64,000 bases of DNA, from assembly GCF_006543045.1 (NCBI RefSeq), contig NZ_RBZW01000012.1, forward strand, positions 153,417 through 217,416, written 5' to 3'. This DNA is from Salinadaptatus halalkaliphilus (GTDB lineage: Archaea; Halobacteriota; Halobacteria; Halobacteriales; Natrialbaceae). The translations under genes and the position numbers were made by a program. Of this stretch, positions 1 to 8,929 are shown one piece after another (positions within the stretch are counted from its first letter, which is position 1; each line of letters opens with the position of its first letter). The notes under the pieces are model-generated. The model was not told where the DNA came from, did no database searches, and saw only the letters and a list, made by a program, of their open reading frames with translations.

Positions 1-36
1 AATTCGGAAGTACGTCGCGGCGGATCGAAGCGAAAG

Positions 37-195
37 TTAGATCTCGAGTGCGCCGATCCAGGCATCCTCGCCGTGGACGCTACACCAGGAGGCGTGCGCT
101 TCGAAACAGCGCTCGTCCATCACTTGGCCGCAGGTACACCACTGCTGGTGTCGTCCCGGAACTGGTCGTCGACAGAGCGGACAGTTGGTTTCCAT
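37..195 (-). CDS. Small zinc-binding protein, 52 aa
   Basis: The 52-residue frame runs from an ATG to a TAA. It opens METNCPLCRR and continues with a second cluster WCTCGQ, so two CxxC/CxC-type knuckles (Cys5, Cys8, Cys20, Cys22) lie about 12 residues apart. Later Cys30, Cys38 and His41 could add ligands. This is the layout of the tiny haloarchaeal zinc-finger proteins, most of which have no known function. It is transcribed away from the next genes and no partner is obvious. The compact Cys spacing is what makes it look real; the role is unknown. Confidence 0.75.
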   Translation of the reverse strand: METNCPLCRRPVPGRHQQWCTCGQVMDERCFEAHASWCSVHGEDAWIGALEI

Positions 196-297
196 AGGTG
201 GCTCTCCACCGAGGACCTACTTACTATTTTCACGGTTTGTTGATGACTGTCTGGTGATGTATGAAAGTCGACTCGAGCCCGAAAATCCAGCCGCGGG

Positions 298-483
298 CTA
301 CGCTCGCGAGCCGGAATACTCGTGGCCGACGACGAGCGCGAGGACGTTGACCGTCACCAAGCCGAAAAATGCCGCGAGCGTCAGCACCGAATCGATGCCA
401 AGCAGCAAGACCGGGAGGTACGCGACCGGCAACAGCGTGCCGATCCAGAAACCGATAGCCGTAACGGCGTCGTCTGTGCGCAT
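298..483 (-). CDS. Small membrane protein, 61 aa
   Basis: A 61-residue protein of mostly hydrophobic sequence with two predicted membrane helices, about residues 6-30 (TAIGFWIGTLLPVAYLPVLL) and 35-54 (TLAAFFGLVTVNVLALVVGH), and a short polar tail. It lies 6 bp after the end of the gene at 490-684, so the two are probably co-transcribed leftwards. I do not recognise a family with a known role. The hydrophobic pattern and the tight packing support it as a gene. Confidence 0.6.
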   Translation of the reverse strand: MRTDDAVTAIGFWIGTLLPVAYLPVLLLGIDSVLTLAAFFGLVTVNVLALVVGHEYSGSRA

Positions 484-489
484 CGTCGA

Positions 490-684
490 CTAGCGCATCG
501 ACTCGAGTGCGACGAAGGCGTCGTCGTGTGCGACGATCCAGGCGGTCGACAGTCGCCGGTCGGTTGCGTGGCGCGGGAATATCGCACACTCGTCGGGTGC
601 GTCGTCGTTTTCGATGGTTACGTGATCGAGTTCGGCCGTCGGTTCGTCCGGCTTCGAAGAGTGAGTGTTAGTATCGGGTGTCAT
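490..684 (-). CDS. Small haloarchaeal protein of the DUF7511 type, 64 aa
   Basis: An acidic 64-residue protein. After a polar N-terminus of about 25 residues it has the conserved-looking block ENDDAPDECAIFPR, then LSTAWIVAHDDAFVALESMR at the very C-terminus. Many short haloarchaeal proteins with this ending carry the label DUF7511, and I assign it by that resemblance. The protein at 51698-51889 has a related ending. Function is unknown. It probably forms a transcription unit with the membrane protein at 298-483. Confidence 0.7.
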   Translation of the reverse strand: MTPDTNTHSSKPDEPTAELDHVTIENDDAPDECAIFPRHATDRRLSTAWIVAHDDAFVALESMR

Positions 685-974
685 GGGCTGGGAGAGCAGT
701 CGCGCTGCCCAACGATACCCGAGACGATCCTATTGTTATACCGTCACTACCGGTCGAGAACGTTCCGTAGCGTCCGAGATGCGCCGGGATCAGGGGATGG
801 TGACGCAGAACGGGCCCGGGAATCGAAATCGGCGCGTACGACCATGCTACTGTATTCTCGCTCGTCGTATGCAGTGCTTACGCCGCTGCAATCGCGAATT
901 TCTACGGTTCGAGAGCGGGAGTTCGACGGAACGGTCGTCGTGTCTCGATCCGACCGTCGGCATCTACGAGGGGG
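685..974. other. Intergenic region without a convincing gene
   Basis: About 290 bp between the start of the DUF7511-type gene and the end of the HtrA-like protease, both of which read leftward. Open frames here are rich in Arg, Ser and Cys in the way of antisense or random frames and have no good start. The region upstream of position 684 presumably holds the promoter for the two small leftward genes. I see no RNA gene or repeat. Confidence 0.5.
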
Positions 975-2084
975 TTAGTTTCCGGGTCGTGTTCCGAGCG
1001 TCAACGATTCACGAATCTCCTCCCCGTCACGTCGGATCGCCAATTCGATCGTGTCTCCAGGCATCGTCTCGAGCGCCAGAAACGTCGAGAGAGCGTGACG
1101 ATCCGGGATCGGTTCGCCGTCCATGGCGACGATGACGTCGCCGCCGACCGGGATCGGTTCGTTGCCCCGGTCGGCCGTCGTCTCCGCACCCTCGAGGATG
1201 TCCTCGGCCGGGCCGTCGGGAATGGTGTCGGTGACGATGACGCCGGTCGCTTCCGGGAGGTCGTTTTCTTCGGCGATGAGTCGGTCGACTGAGGCCAGTT
1301 GAATGCCCATGAAGGAGTGGCCGAACTCGCCATCCTCGAGCAAGGCGGGGACGACGCGGTCGGTCAGCGCGGCCGAAATCGCAAAGCCGATATTGTTGGC
1401 GCCGCCGGCGTGGACGACGCCGATGACGTTGCCCTCGAGATCGACGAGCGGGCCGCCGCTGTTGCCGGGGTTGACCGCCGCGTCGGTCTGGACGACGTTG
1501 GGGAACGAAAAGCTGCGTCCCGGTGCCTGAATCGTCCGGTCGACACCGCTGACGATGCCCGACGACATCGATCCCTCGAGGCCGAGTGGGTTCCCGATCG
1601 CCAGTACCTGCTGGCCGACGACGGGTCGTTGGTCGGCCAGCGTCAGCGGCGTCGCACCGTCGGGGACGTGTTCGACCTCGAGGACGGCCAGATCGCTCAA
1701 CCGGTCGGTCCCGACGAGGCGAGTGCTCGTCCAGTCACCGGTGATGTACTGGAGGTCGATTTCCTCGCCGCCGGCGACGACGTGTTCGTTCGTAACGACG
1801 TGGTTCTCGTCGTAGAGGAACCCGGAACCCTGGCCCTGCCCCTCTTCTTCAGTCAGCGGATCCTCCACACCGAAGACACGAACCTGCGTGACCGATTCGA
1901 TGACGCCGTCGTAGATGTCGGTAAAGGCCGATCCCTCCGCGAGATTCTCTCGGTCGATCTCGTAGGATGATCCGCCCTCGACTTGGCCATCACGCCGTGG
2001 CTCCGAACAGCCGGCGAGGGCACTCCCGATTCCGGCGGCTGTGATCGCAAGCACCCGACGGCGACCCGGTCGAAAATCGTTCAT
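975..2084 (-). CDS. Secreted HtrA/DegP-like serine protease with PDZ domain, predicted lipoprotein
   Basis: A 369-residue S1C-type protease. The N-terminus has a twin-arginine stretch (residues 8-10) and a lipobox LAGC ending at Cys26, so it is probably exported folded by Tat and anchored outside as a lipoprotein. The trypsin-like domain spans about 55-245 and keeps the full triad: His101 in VVTNEHVV, Asp131 in SDLAVL and Ser209 in NPGNSGGP. A PDZ-like domain follows from about 255 to 365. Family members degrade or refold damaged envelope proteins. The gene stands alone, with the FAD oxidoreductase divergent upstream. The start is the ATG just before the Tat signal. Confidence 0.93.
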   Translation of the reverse strand: MNDFRPGRRRVLAITAAGIGSALAGCSEPRRDGQVEGGSSYEIDRENLAEGSAFTDIYDGVIESVTQVRVFGVEDPLTEEEGQGQGSGFLYDENHVVTNEHVVAGGEEIDLQYITGDWTSTRLVGTDRLSDLAVLEVEHVPDGATPLTLADQRPVVGQQVLAIGNPLGLEGSMSSGIVSGVDRTIQAPGRSFSFPNVVQTDAAVNPGNSGGPLVDLEGNVIGVVHAGGANNIGFAISAALTDRVVPALLEDGEFGHSFMGIQLASVDRLIAEENDLPEATGVIVTDTIPDGPAEDILEGAETTADRGNEPIPVGGDVIVAMDGEPIPDRHALSTFLALETMPGDTIELAIRRDGEEIRESLTLGTRPGN

Positions 2085-2287
2085 AGCCGTCGGATAGGAC
2101 CGCGGCTATTTGAACGTCGGGGACTCCGTCGTTTCAGCACTCGTCTACAGTCTCTCGCTGTCAAACCACCCAGAGGTAAGTGTATCGCCCACCCAGACGC
2201 CACCATGATAGTGCGCGACGACCGCACGACACAGCCCCGCCGAACTCGTTTTCACGCCGCACGGTCACCCCCGGCGCGTGATCGTCG

Positions 2288-3460
2288 ATGACCGCCGAGA
2301 CGACGCTGACTGGCGAGACAGACGCACTGACCGACCAGGGTGCCGGCCTCGAAGTCGCCGTCGTCGGCGCCGGGGCCATCGGCGCGACGGCAGCGTACGA
2401 TCTGGCCCGCGAGGGAGCCGACGTAACGCTGTACGACCGCGGAACGGTCGCAAGTGGCTCGAGCGGGCGTGCGGCGGGCGTTTGTTACGACGCCTTCGCC
2501 ACCCAGCCCGACGCCGACATCGCGAGCGATTCGATCGAACGGTTCCGAGCGCTCTCGGGTGACGAGACGTTCCCGTTCGTCGAGTGCCCGTACGTCTGGT
2601 TCGCAAGCGAGGGCGACGACGAGCGCGTCGCGGCGATTCGGGACGGTATCGACCGCATGCAATCCCACGGCGTCGTCGCCCTCGAGATGGACGGCGACGA
2701 ACTCGGCGAGCGGTTCCCGTCGCTTCGCACCGACGACGTGGCCGTCGCGGGCGTCGCTGGCGCAGCGGGCTATACCGACCCGTCGGCGTACACCGCCTGC
2801 CTCGCCGGCGCGGCGACTGGTGCGGGTGCGACCCTCGAGACCGAGACCCTCGTCTCGGTTCGAACTGACCCGCCGCGAGTAATCCTCGAGGACGGACCGA
2901 CGCGCGAGGTCGACGCCGTCCTCGTTGCGGCAGGGGCCCACACCAAACGAGTACTCGCCGACGCCGGCCTCGAAATCGCGATGAAACCCTATCGCGTGCA
3001 GGCGCTCGTCGCTTCCCACTCGCTGTCGGAGCCGATGTGGTTCGACGCGAGTGCGACGTACTACGTCCGACCGCATCCAGCGGGTTTGCTCGCGGGCGAT
3101 GGCACCGAGTTCATCGAGAGCGATCCGGACACGTACGATCGTGAGTCGGATCCGGAATTCGCGGACGACCTCTGTGAACGCGTCGGCCGGCGGCTCCCGG
3201 ACGCCGACCTCGAGGTCGAGCGGGCCTGGGCCGGGCTCTGTACGGCGACGCCGGACCGAAATCCGCTGGTCGGTCGACTCGAGGATGGCCTCTACGTCGC
3301 GACCGGATTCCAAGGACACGGGTTCATGCGTGCGCCGGCGATCGGACAGCGAGTCGCGACCGACGTTCTCGGTGGTGATGGGATCGACGCGTTCGATCCG
3401 ACGCGATTCGACGGCGACGAGACGTTCTCGATCACGGAGGGAATGGCCATCGAAGAGTAA
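2288..3460 (+). CDS. FAD-dependent oxidoreductase, DAO (glycine/sarcosine/D-amino-acid oxidase) family
   Basis: A 390-residue flavoprotein. The FAD-binding Rossmann motif GAGAIG is at residues 27-32, after VAVV, and is followed by an acidic residue at the end of the second strand (TLYDRG). A C-terminal GLCTATPDRNPLVG block and FQGHGFM are typical of the DAO fold, in which the C-terminal segment closes over the flavin. Family members oxidise amines such as sarcosine, glycine or D-amino acids. The substrate cannot be read from the sequence and no pathway genes adjoin it. It converges with the Hsp20-type gene, 24 bp apart. Confidence 0.88.
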   Translation: MTAETTLTGETDALTDQGAGLEVAVVGAGAIGATAAYDLAREGADVTLYDRGTVASGSSGRAAGVCYDAFATQPDADIASDSIERFRALSGDETFPFVECPYVWFASEGDDERVAAIRDGIDRMQSHGVVALEMDGDELGERFPSLRTDDVAVAGVAGAAGYTDPSAYTACLAGAATGAGATLETETLVSVRTDPPRVILEDGPTREVDAVLVAAGAHTKRVLADAGLEIAMKPYRVQALVASHSLSEPMWFDASATYYVRPHPAGLLAGDGTEFIESDPDTYDRESDPEFADDLCERVGRRLPDADLEVERAWAGLCTATPDRNPLVGRLEDGLYVATGFQGHGFMRAPAIGQRVATDVLGGDGIDAFDPTRFDGDETFSITEGMAIEE

Positions 3461-3484
3461 CGGGCTCCGTCCGCAGAAGCGGTG

Positions 3485-3985
3485 CTATTCTTCGACCGTG
3501 ACGGTCTCGGAATCGGTCGTACTGGTCGGCTCCCTGGTCGGCGTCTCGTCCGAGTCGTCAGCGTCAGTTGTCTCGACGGATTCGGTCGCCGAGTCAGACC
3601 CGGTGTCGGCCCCCTCTTTCGGGATTTCAATCCGTAACGTCCCTGTTTCGGTGAGTTTCGCCGTTCCAGCGTCCGGATCGACGGTCGCGTCGGTGGGAAG
3701 GTCGACCTCGCCCTCGAGCGTCATGCCGCGACCGGGAAAACGCAGTTCGAACCGATCGCGGAACTGCCGGAACCGGCGGATCCGGATGCGAACGCTGCCC
3801 TCGAGATACCGAACTTGGACGTCGTCGGGTTCCGCGCCGGGAGCGTCAAAGACGACGAGATATGAGGTGTCGTTCTCGAGGACGTCGACCGGCAGCGAGC
3901 GATAGGTCTGGAGGTGACCGTTTGCCCGGCCGATCTGTCGATAGAGCGTATCGCCGACCGATCGCTTGAGGTCGTCGAAGTTCAC
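3485..3985 (-). CDS. Hsp20/alpha-crystallin-type small heat shock protein
   Basis: A 166-residue protein that begins at GTG (GTG AAC TTC GAC). The middle part, about residues 35-125, has the beta-sandwich pattern of the alpha-crystallin domain: a YLVVFDAPG strand, VQVRYLEGSVRIRI and the final strand GTLRIEIPKEG, which holds the I-x-I-like motif. The tail from about 128 is disordered and very rich in Thr, Ser, Glu and Asp, as in many haloarchaeal sHsps. It would act as an ATP-independent cytoplasmic holdase. It is transcribed toward the FAD oxidoreductase. Confidence 0.85.
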   Translation of the reverse strand: MNFDDLKRSVGDTLYRQIGRANGHLQTYRSLPVDVLENDTSYLVVFDAPGAEPDDVQVRYLEGSVRIRIRRFRQFRDRFELRFPGRGMTLEGEVDLPTDATVDPDAGTAKLTETGTLRIEIPKEGADTGSDSATESVETTDADDSDETPTREPTSTTDSETVTVEE

Positions 3986-4125
3986 TACTGTTCACCTCCG
4001 GCGGCACGCGGCGGGCTCGCCGGGATCGGTTCGGGGACCGAACGGGACGCGTCGGGCATACCTATCGGTAGGTACGAGATCCACGGTTTTAGGGGTTTTG
4101 TGGTGGACGCAACAACTGCGAACGC

Positions 4126-4284
4126 CTACAGTTCGACCGGCTTGAGGCAGTCGGTCCCACCACAGACCGGACACGAGAGATCCGAGACGGTCAGCTCCTC
4201 GGGAACGTCGTAGGTGTAATGATTCTCGAACAGGTCGAGAAAACAGTCGTCGTCGGTACAGACCAGTTCCTCAGTCGGTGGCAT
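4126..4284 (-). CDS. Small zinc-ribbon protein, 52 aa
   Basis: The start MPPTEELVCTDDDC gives a 52-residue protein. A longer start ten residues upstream is possible, but that extension looks non-conserved. Two Cys pairs, C9-x4-C14 and CPVCGGTDC near the C-terminus, suggest one zinc site. The segment LDLFENHYTYDVPEEL resembles the haloarchaeal family labelled DUF7559. Function is unknown. It is divergent from the radical SAM gene at 4450, with about 165 bp of shared upstream DNA. Confidence 0.75.
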   Translation of the reverse strand: MPPTEELVCTDDDCFLDLFENHYTYDVPEELTVSDLSCPVCGGTDCLKPVEL

Positions 4285-4449
4285 AGATGGGTCCACGGTC
4301 GCATGGACCATCAACCCTCGGAGTCGATCACCCGCTGTAGATCCGTCCCGCTCGAGGGATTGCTACACGGTGGTTCTTGCTACGCGGTCCAACCACGCCA
4401 ACGATCGCGGGTAGTCACCGTTTTAGGCCTCGAGGGGTTACCTGGCGCT

Positions 4450-6213
4450 ATGACCGACCCCGAAACGCTGTCGGTGACGATCGTCGACGGCTACGTCGAC
4501 GAGCCAGCCCACTTCGGGGTACCACCGTACGTCTCGACGTACCCCCGCTATACGGCCGGGGCACTCGTCGACGCGGGGGTTCCCCGCGAGCGAATCACGT
4601 ACCACACGATCGACGGACTGCGCGACGAGCCCGATCGCTGGCGCGACGTCGACGAGGCCGATCTGATGGTCTACATCGGCGGAATGACCGTCCCCGGAAA
4701 GTACGTCGGCGGGACGCCGGCCGAACCCGACGAGGTCCGCAAACTGGCCTGGACCGCAAGCGGAACGAGCCTGATGGGCGGCCCCGTCAAGTTCGGCGTC
4801 GGCGAGGAAAACGCCGGTGCGACCGAGACCGAACGCCAGGACCTGGACTTCGACTTCGTCGCCAAAGGCGACATCGAGGCCGCCGTCTACGACCTCGTCA
4901 CAAGCGGCCTCGAGGGCTTCAACAACCGGATGCGAGACATCGACGAGGTGACTCGCTGGGCCCGCGAGGGTGCGTTTATCGTCGAACAGCATCCGAATCA
5001 TCCCGATCATCTCATCGCCGAACTCGAGACCTCGCGGGGCTGTGCCTATCGGTGTTCGTTCTGTACGGAACCGCTCTATGGCAACCCCGAGTTCCGGCCG
5101 CCGCCGTCGGTCGTCGGCGAAGTCGGCACGCTGGCCGACTACGGCGTCTCCCACTTCCGGATCGGCCGCCAGGCCGACATCCTCGCCTACGGCGGTGACG
5201 GCGAGGCGCCCAACCCCGACGCCCTCCGCCAACTCTACAGCGGCATCCGCGAGGTCGCACCCGGCCTCGAGACCCTGCATCTGGACAATATGAATCCGAT
5301 CACCATCGTGGAGTGGCCCGAGGCCAGTCGCGAGGGAATCCGGATCATCGCCGAACACAATACGCCCGGTGATACGGCCGCGTTCGGCCTCGAGTCCGCG
5401 GATCCGATCGTTCAGGAAGAGAACAACTTAAACGTCACCGCCGAGGAGTGTTTCGAAGCCGTTCGGATCGTCAACGAGGAAGCGGGCTGGCGGCCGGGCG
5501 GGCCGAACGATCCGCGGTCGGACGCACCGGAAAGTGAGGCTGGCGACAGCGCGAGCGAGGACCAGCCGCGCTTGCCGAAACTCCTGCCCGGAATCAACCT
5601 GCTCCACGGGCTCAAGGGTGAACGCGAGGAGACGTACGAGCGCAACCTCGAGTTCCTCAAGCGAGTTTACGACGACGGCTACATGCTCCGGCGAGTCAAT
5701 ATCCGGCAGGTGATGGCCTTCGACGGCACCGAGATGGCCGACACCGGCGCCGAAATCGCGAACGAACACAAAAGCCTCTTCAAACGCTACAAACGCCAGG
5801 TCCGCGAGGAGATAGACAACCCGATGCTCCAACGGGTGGCCCCGACGGGAACCGTCCTCCCCGACGTTCACCTCGAGTATCACCAGGACGGTCGGACGTT
5901 CGGCCGGCAACTCGGAACGTATCCGTTGCTCGTCGGCATCCCCGGCGAGCGCGAACTCGGGCGGACGATCGACGTGGCCGTCGTCGACCACGGCTACCGA
6001 TCGATCACCGGCGTCCCGTCACCGCTCGATGTCAACGAGGCCTCGATGGACGAACTAACCGCGATCCCCGGCGTCGGCGACCGCACGGCCGGCGACATCG
6101 TCGTCAACCGACCCTACGACTCACTCGATCGTCTCGAGGGAACGCTCGAGGACGACCTCGAGGCCGATCTGTCGACGTTCATGCGGGCGCGGTCGCTCGA
6201 GCGAGCGGACTGA
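4450..6213 (+). CDS. Radical SAM protein with C-terminal helix-hairpin-helix (COG1031 type)
   Basis: A 587-residue protein starting MTDPETLSVT; the open frame extends further upstream but that part overlaps the divergent gene. It has an N-terminal domain (1-185), then a radical SAM core with the iron-sulfur motif CAYRCSFC (Cys198, Cys202, Cys205). The C-terminus, about 525-580, has a helix-hairpin-helix motif (SMDELTAIPGVGDRTAGDIV) that usually binds nucleic acid. A TRAM-like beta segment precedes it (HLEYHQDGRTFGRQLGTYPLLV). The family is archaeal and its reaction is not established; the HhH suggests an RNA or DNA substrate. The TRAM gene downstream points the same way. Confidence 0.88.
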   Translation: MTDPETLSVTIVDGYVDEPAHFGVPPYVSTYPRYTAGALVDAGVPRERITYHTIDGLRDEPDRWRDVDEADLMVYIGGMTVPGKYVGGTPAEPDEVRKLAWTASGTSLMGGPVKFGVGEENAGATETERQDLDFDFVAKGDIEAAVYDLVTSGLEGFNNRMRDIDEVTRWAREGAFIVEQHPNHPDHLIAELETSRGCAYRCSFCTEPLYGNPEFRPPPSVVGEVGTLADYGVSHFRIGRQADILAYGGDGEAPNPDALRQLYSGIREVAPGLETLHLDNMNPITIVEWPEASREGIRIIAEHNTPGDTAAFGLESADPIVQEENNLNVTAEECFEAVRIVNEEAGWRPGGPNDPRSDAPESEAGDSASEDQPRLPKLLPGINLLHGLKGEREETYERNLEFLKRVYDDGYMLRRVNIRQVMAFDGTEMADTGAEIANEHKSLFKRYKRQVREEIDNPMLQRVAPTGTVLPDVHLEYHQDGRTFGRQLGTYPLLVGIPGERELGRTIDVAVVDHGYRSITGVPSPLDVNEASMDELTAIPGVGDRTAGDIVVNRPYDSLDRLEGTLEDDLEADLSTFMRARSLERAD

Positions 6214-6288
6214 CCGGCCGATCGTCTCTCGAGGCGTGACTCGGTCGCCGACCCGGTTAATTGTGTACGCTCGGTCGGTAGTTCTATT

Positions 6289-6729
6289 ATGCAGGGCCAA
6301 CGAGAAGGACGCGAGGGTCTACCTGTGGAAATATCTGAAAAACTCCTGTGTCTGTTCAGTACGGAAGTGTCGACAGAGGAGGATCGATACGTCATCGAAG
6401 TACCACGACAGGAAGTCGAGACCGGCGACATCGATCCGGAGGAGGTCTATCGCGTCGCGCTCATCTCGCGTGCGGAAGCGACAACAGAGGGCGAGTCAGC
6501 AGAACAGCCCCAGAGTGCGCCGTCGGAGCCACAGCCACCGGTCGACGTCGGCGAAACACGCTACGTCGAAATCGAAGATATCGGCAAACAAGGCGATGGA
6601 ATTGCCCGCGTCGAACGCGGCTACGTCATCATCGTTCCGGGTGCCGACGTCGGCGATCGCGTCAAGATCGAAGTCACCGAAGTCAAATCGAACTTCGCCG
6701 TCGGCGAAATCATCGAAGAGACGTTCTAA
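6289..6729 (+). CDS. TRAM domain protein
   Basis: A 146-residue protein. The N-terminal half (1-65) is variable and ends in an acidic/Pro linker. The C-terminal half, about 82-145, is a TRAM domain: RYVEIEDIGKQGDGIARVE, then VIIVPGADVGDRVKIEV and FAVGEI. TRAM is an RNA-binding OB-like fold also found in tRNA-modifying enzymes; stand-alone archaeal TRAM proteins act as RNA chaperones. Transcription probably starts close to the ATG, because the preceding bases are AT-rich (gttctatt) with no clear ribosome-binding site. It lies 75 bp after the radical SAM gene on the same strand. Confidence 0.88.
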   Translation: MQGQREGREGLPVEISEKLLCLFSTEVSTEEDRYVIEVPRQEVETGDIDPEEVYRVALISRAEATTEGESAEQPQSAPSEPQPPVDVGETRYVEIEDIGKQGDGIARVERGYVIIVPGADVGDRVKIEVTEVKSNFAVGEIIEETF

Positions 6730-6775
6730 CGAGGAGTCACCACTCCTCGGTTGTGCCCCGACTGTGACGGGACGA

Positions 6776-7555
6776 TCACCGGGGGATCGTCTCTCGAAAC
6801 CGGTCGGGATCGTCGTGAAAGCAGTCACCGACGACGATCGCGTCAGCGCCGGCCGCGAGAATCTCCGTCGCTTTTGCCTGACTATCGATTCCGCCGCCAT
6901 AGAATAACGTCGTTTCCTCGAGATACCGAGCGGCGGCTTCGACATCGTCGGGCCCGCCGTAGGTCCCGGAATACTCGATGTAAAAGATCGGAAATCCGTA
7001 GAACGTCTCGGTCGCGAGCGCTGCACCAGCGACCTGTTTGGGCGAGTACGCGGTCTCGACGCCGGCGACCGACGCCGCTGTGGCGTCGACGTGTTGGACG
7101 ACGTAACCCTCGCCGACGAGTTTCGACGTGAGTTGCGTGACGACTTCCTCGCCTTTCGACGCGAGATAGTCGCCGACGACCGGGAGACTCGAGCCCAGCA
7201 ACGCATCGGGTTGGCGTCCGATTTCGGCGAACAGATCGACCTGTTTACCGACGAAGTGCGTTCGATCGCCGTTGTAGACCGCCGGTACGGCGACCCCATC
7301 TACGCGCTCGATAGTCGTCTTCGAGACGTGGGCCGAACTGTAGGGCTCCTGCAGGATTGGCGTCGCCGGACAGGCGTCCTCGAGCGATCGAATCGTCTCC
7401 AGCGTGTTCGATTCGGTGACCCCGTCAGAGCCACCGACGACGACCAGATCGGTCGCCTCGAGCATCGAGAGACCCGACGGGAGGGCTTTGACCGGATCGA
7501 CTTTCGTCACATGTGTCACGCCGTCCCAGTCGATGTCCATACCGATGCTTCGCAC
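6776..7555 (-). CDS. Geranylgeranylglyceryl phosphate synthase (GGGP synthase), PcrB-like TIM barrel
   Basis: A 259-residue enzyme of the GGGPS/PcrB family. It joins geranylgeranyl diphosphate to sn-glycerol-1-phosphate, the first ether-bond step of archaeal lipids. Visible marks are THVTKVDP near the N-terminus, VVVGGSDGVT (38-47), the phosphate-binding YIEYSGTYG (192-200) and the final GGGID plus ADAIVVGD loops of a TIM barrel. The YIEYSG form fits the group I enzymes of haloarchaea and Archaeoglobus. The substrate supplier (egsA, 60927) and the next enzyme (DGGGP synthase, 52005) are also in this window but not adjacent. It is divergent from lysA. Confidence 0.85.
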   Translation of the reverse strand: MRSIGMDIDWDGVTHVTKVDPVKALPSGLSMLEATDLVVVGGSDGVTESNTLETIRSLEDACPATPILQEPYSSAHVSKTTIERVDGVAVPAVYNGDRTHFVGKQVDLFAEIGRQPDALLGSSLPVVGDYLASKGEEVVTQLTSKLVGEGYVVQHVDATAASVAGVETAYSPKQVAGAALATETFYGFPIFYIEYSGTYGGPDDVEAAARYLEETTLFYGGGIDSQAKATEILAAGADAIVVGDCFHDDPDRFRETIPR

Positions 7556-7693
7556 AGCGGTCTCAACTTCCTATCGGTATCGTGTTCGCTTCCGAACACG
7601 ACGCGACCCGTCGCGTCGGTACCGCGTCGGTGGGGGCGAGTCGGCATCGACGAACCCAAACCCTTGAATCCTCGCGGTTACTTGCAGGTGACA

Positions 7694-8929
7694 ATGACCA
7701 ACCCCGCGGACTCGCCGGCCGTACGCCGACTAGACGACTGGAATCGCGACCGTCTCGAGTCGCTCGCGGCAACACACGAGACGCCCCTGTACGTGATCGA
7801 CCTCGATCGCGTGACGGCGAACTACACGCGCTTCTCGAGCGCGTTTCCCGACGCCGACGTCATGTACGCCGCGAAAGCCCACACCGGAAAGGCGGTACTC
7901 GAGGCCGTCCTCGAGGCGGGCGGAACGATCGAGTGTGCGGCCTGGGGCGAACTCCAGCGGTCGATCGACGCCGGCGCGGACCCCAACGAACTGCAGTATA
8001 CCGCCGTAAACCCGCCGGACCACGACCTCGACTACGCGGCGGAACTCGGCGCGGAGAACCCTGGCCTGACGATCACCATCGGCGCGACCGATACGCTCGA
8101 GCGACTGGCCGAACGCGGCTACAACGGCCGGATCGCTATTCGGATCAATCCCGGTATCGGCACGGGCCACCACGAGAAGGTCGCGACCGGCGCCGACGCG
8201 AAGTTCGGTATTCCGTACAAGCGCGTTCCCGCGGTCGCCAACCGTGTACGCGAAGCGTTCGATCTCGTCGGACTCCACGCCCACGCCGGCAGCGGCGTCC
8301 TGACCGACGACCTCGAGGACCACTGCCGCGCGATCGAACGCGTCGGCGACATGGCTCGCCGGGTCGGCGACGACGACCTCGAGTTCGTCGATGTCGGCGG
8401 CGGCTACGGCGTCCCCTACCGCGAGGACGAACCACCCCTGGATCTCGAGAAAACGTCGGATATGGTTCGCGAGGCCATCGGGGACCTCGACGCACAACTG
8501 AAACTCGAGCCCGGCCGCTACGTCGTCGCCGACGCGGGGCTAATCTTGACCGAGGTCAACACCATCAAGAAAGCTCCCGATACGACCGTCGTCGGCGTCG
8601 ACGCCAGCCTCTCGACGCTGATCCGACCGGCGATGTTCGGCTCCTACCACCCGATGCTGAACGTCACGGCACCCGACCGCGACGCCGAGCCGATGACCGT
8701 CGGCGGTCCGGTCTGTACCAGCGCCGACGTCTTCGCCCACGACCGCCCGATAGCCCGCCCGGAGCGCAGCGACATCCTCGCCATCGGCAACGCCGGCTCC
8801 TACGGCTACGAACTGGCAAACCAGTTCCACTCCCAGCCCAAACCAGCCGAGGTCGCCCTCGAGGGCGACGATGCCCGCGTCGCGCGACGACGGGAGACGC
8901 TCGAGGACGTGACCCGACTGGAACAGTAA
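7694..8929 (+). CDS. lysA: Diaminopimelate decarboxylase
   Basis: A 411-residue PLP enzyme that converts meso-diaminopimelate to lysine, the last step of the DAP pathway. The start MTNPADSPAV follows an AT-rich stretch; the frame stays open upstream, but that part is antisense to GGGPS. The cofactor lysine is Lys61 in MYAAKAHTG. The alanine-racemase-like barrel has HAHAGSG and the glycine-rich phosphate loop DVGGGYGVP. The C-terminal beta domain has KLEPGRYVVADAG and the GGPVCTSADVF block with a catalytic Cys. The stop codon overlaps the next start (TAATG), so it is translationally coupled to the M20 peptidase. Confidence 0.95.
   Translation: MTNPADSPAVRRLDDWNRDRLESLAATHETPLYVIDLDRVTANYTRFSSAFPDADVMYAAKAHTGKAVLEAVLEAGGTIECAAWGELQRSIDAGADPNELQYTAVNPPDHDLDYAAELGAENPGLTITIGATDTLERLAERGYNGRIAIRINPGIGTGHHEKVATGADAKFGIPYKRVPAVANRVREAFDLVGLHAHAGSGVLTDDLEDHCRAIERVGDMARRVGDDDLEFVDVGGGYGVPYREDEPPLDLEKTSDMVREAIGDLDAQLKLEPGRYVVADAGLILTEVNTIKKAPDTTVVGVDASLSTLIRPAMFGSYHPMLNVTAPDRDAEPMTVGGPVCTSADVFAHDRPIARPERSDILAIGNAGSYGYELANQFHSQPKPAEVALEGDDARVARRRETLEDVTRLEQ

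Noticed and set aside
4219..4449. 77-codon extension of the radical SAM gene
   Set aside because: Overlaps the divergent zinc-ribbon gene and has Arg/Ser-rich, non-conserved sequence.
7091..7693. Upstream in-frame extension of lysA
   Set aside because: It is antisense to GGGP synthase and Arg/Asp-rich without conservation; the ATG at 7694 follows an AT-rich stretch and starts the known N-terminus.
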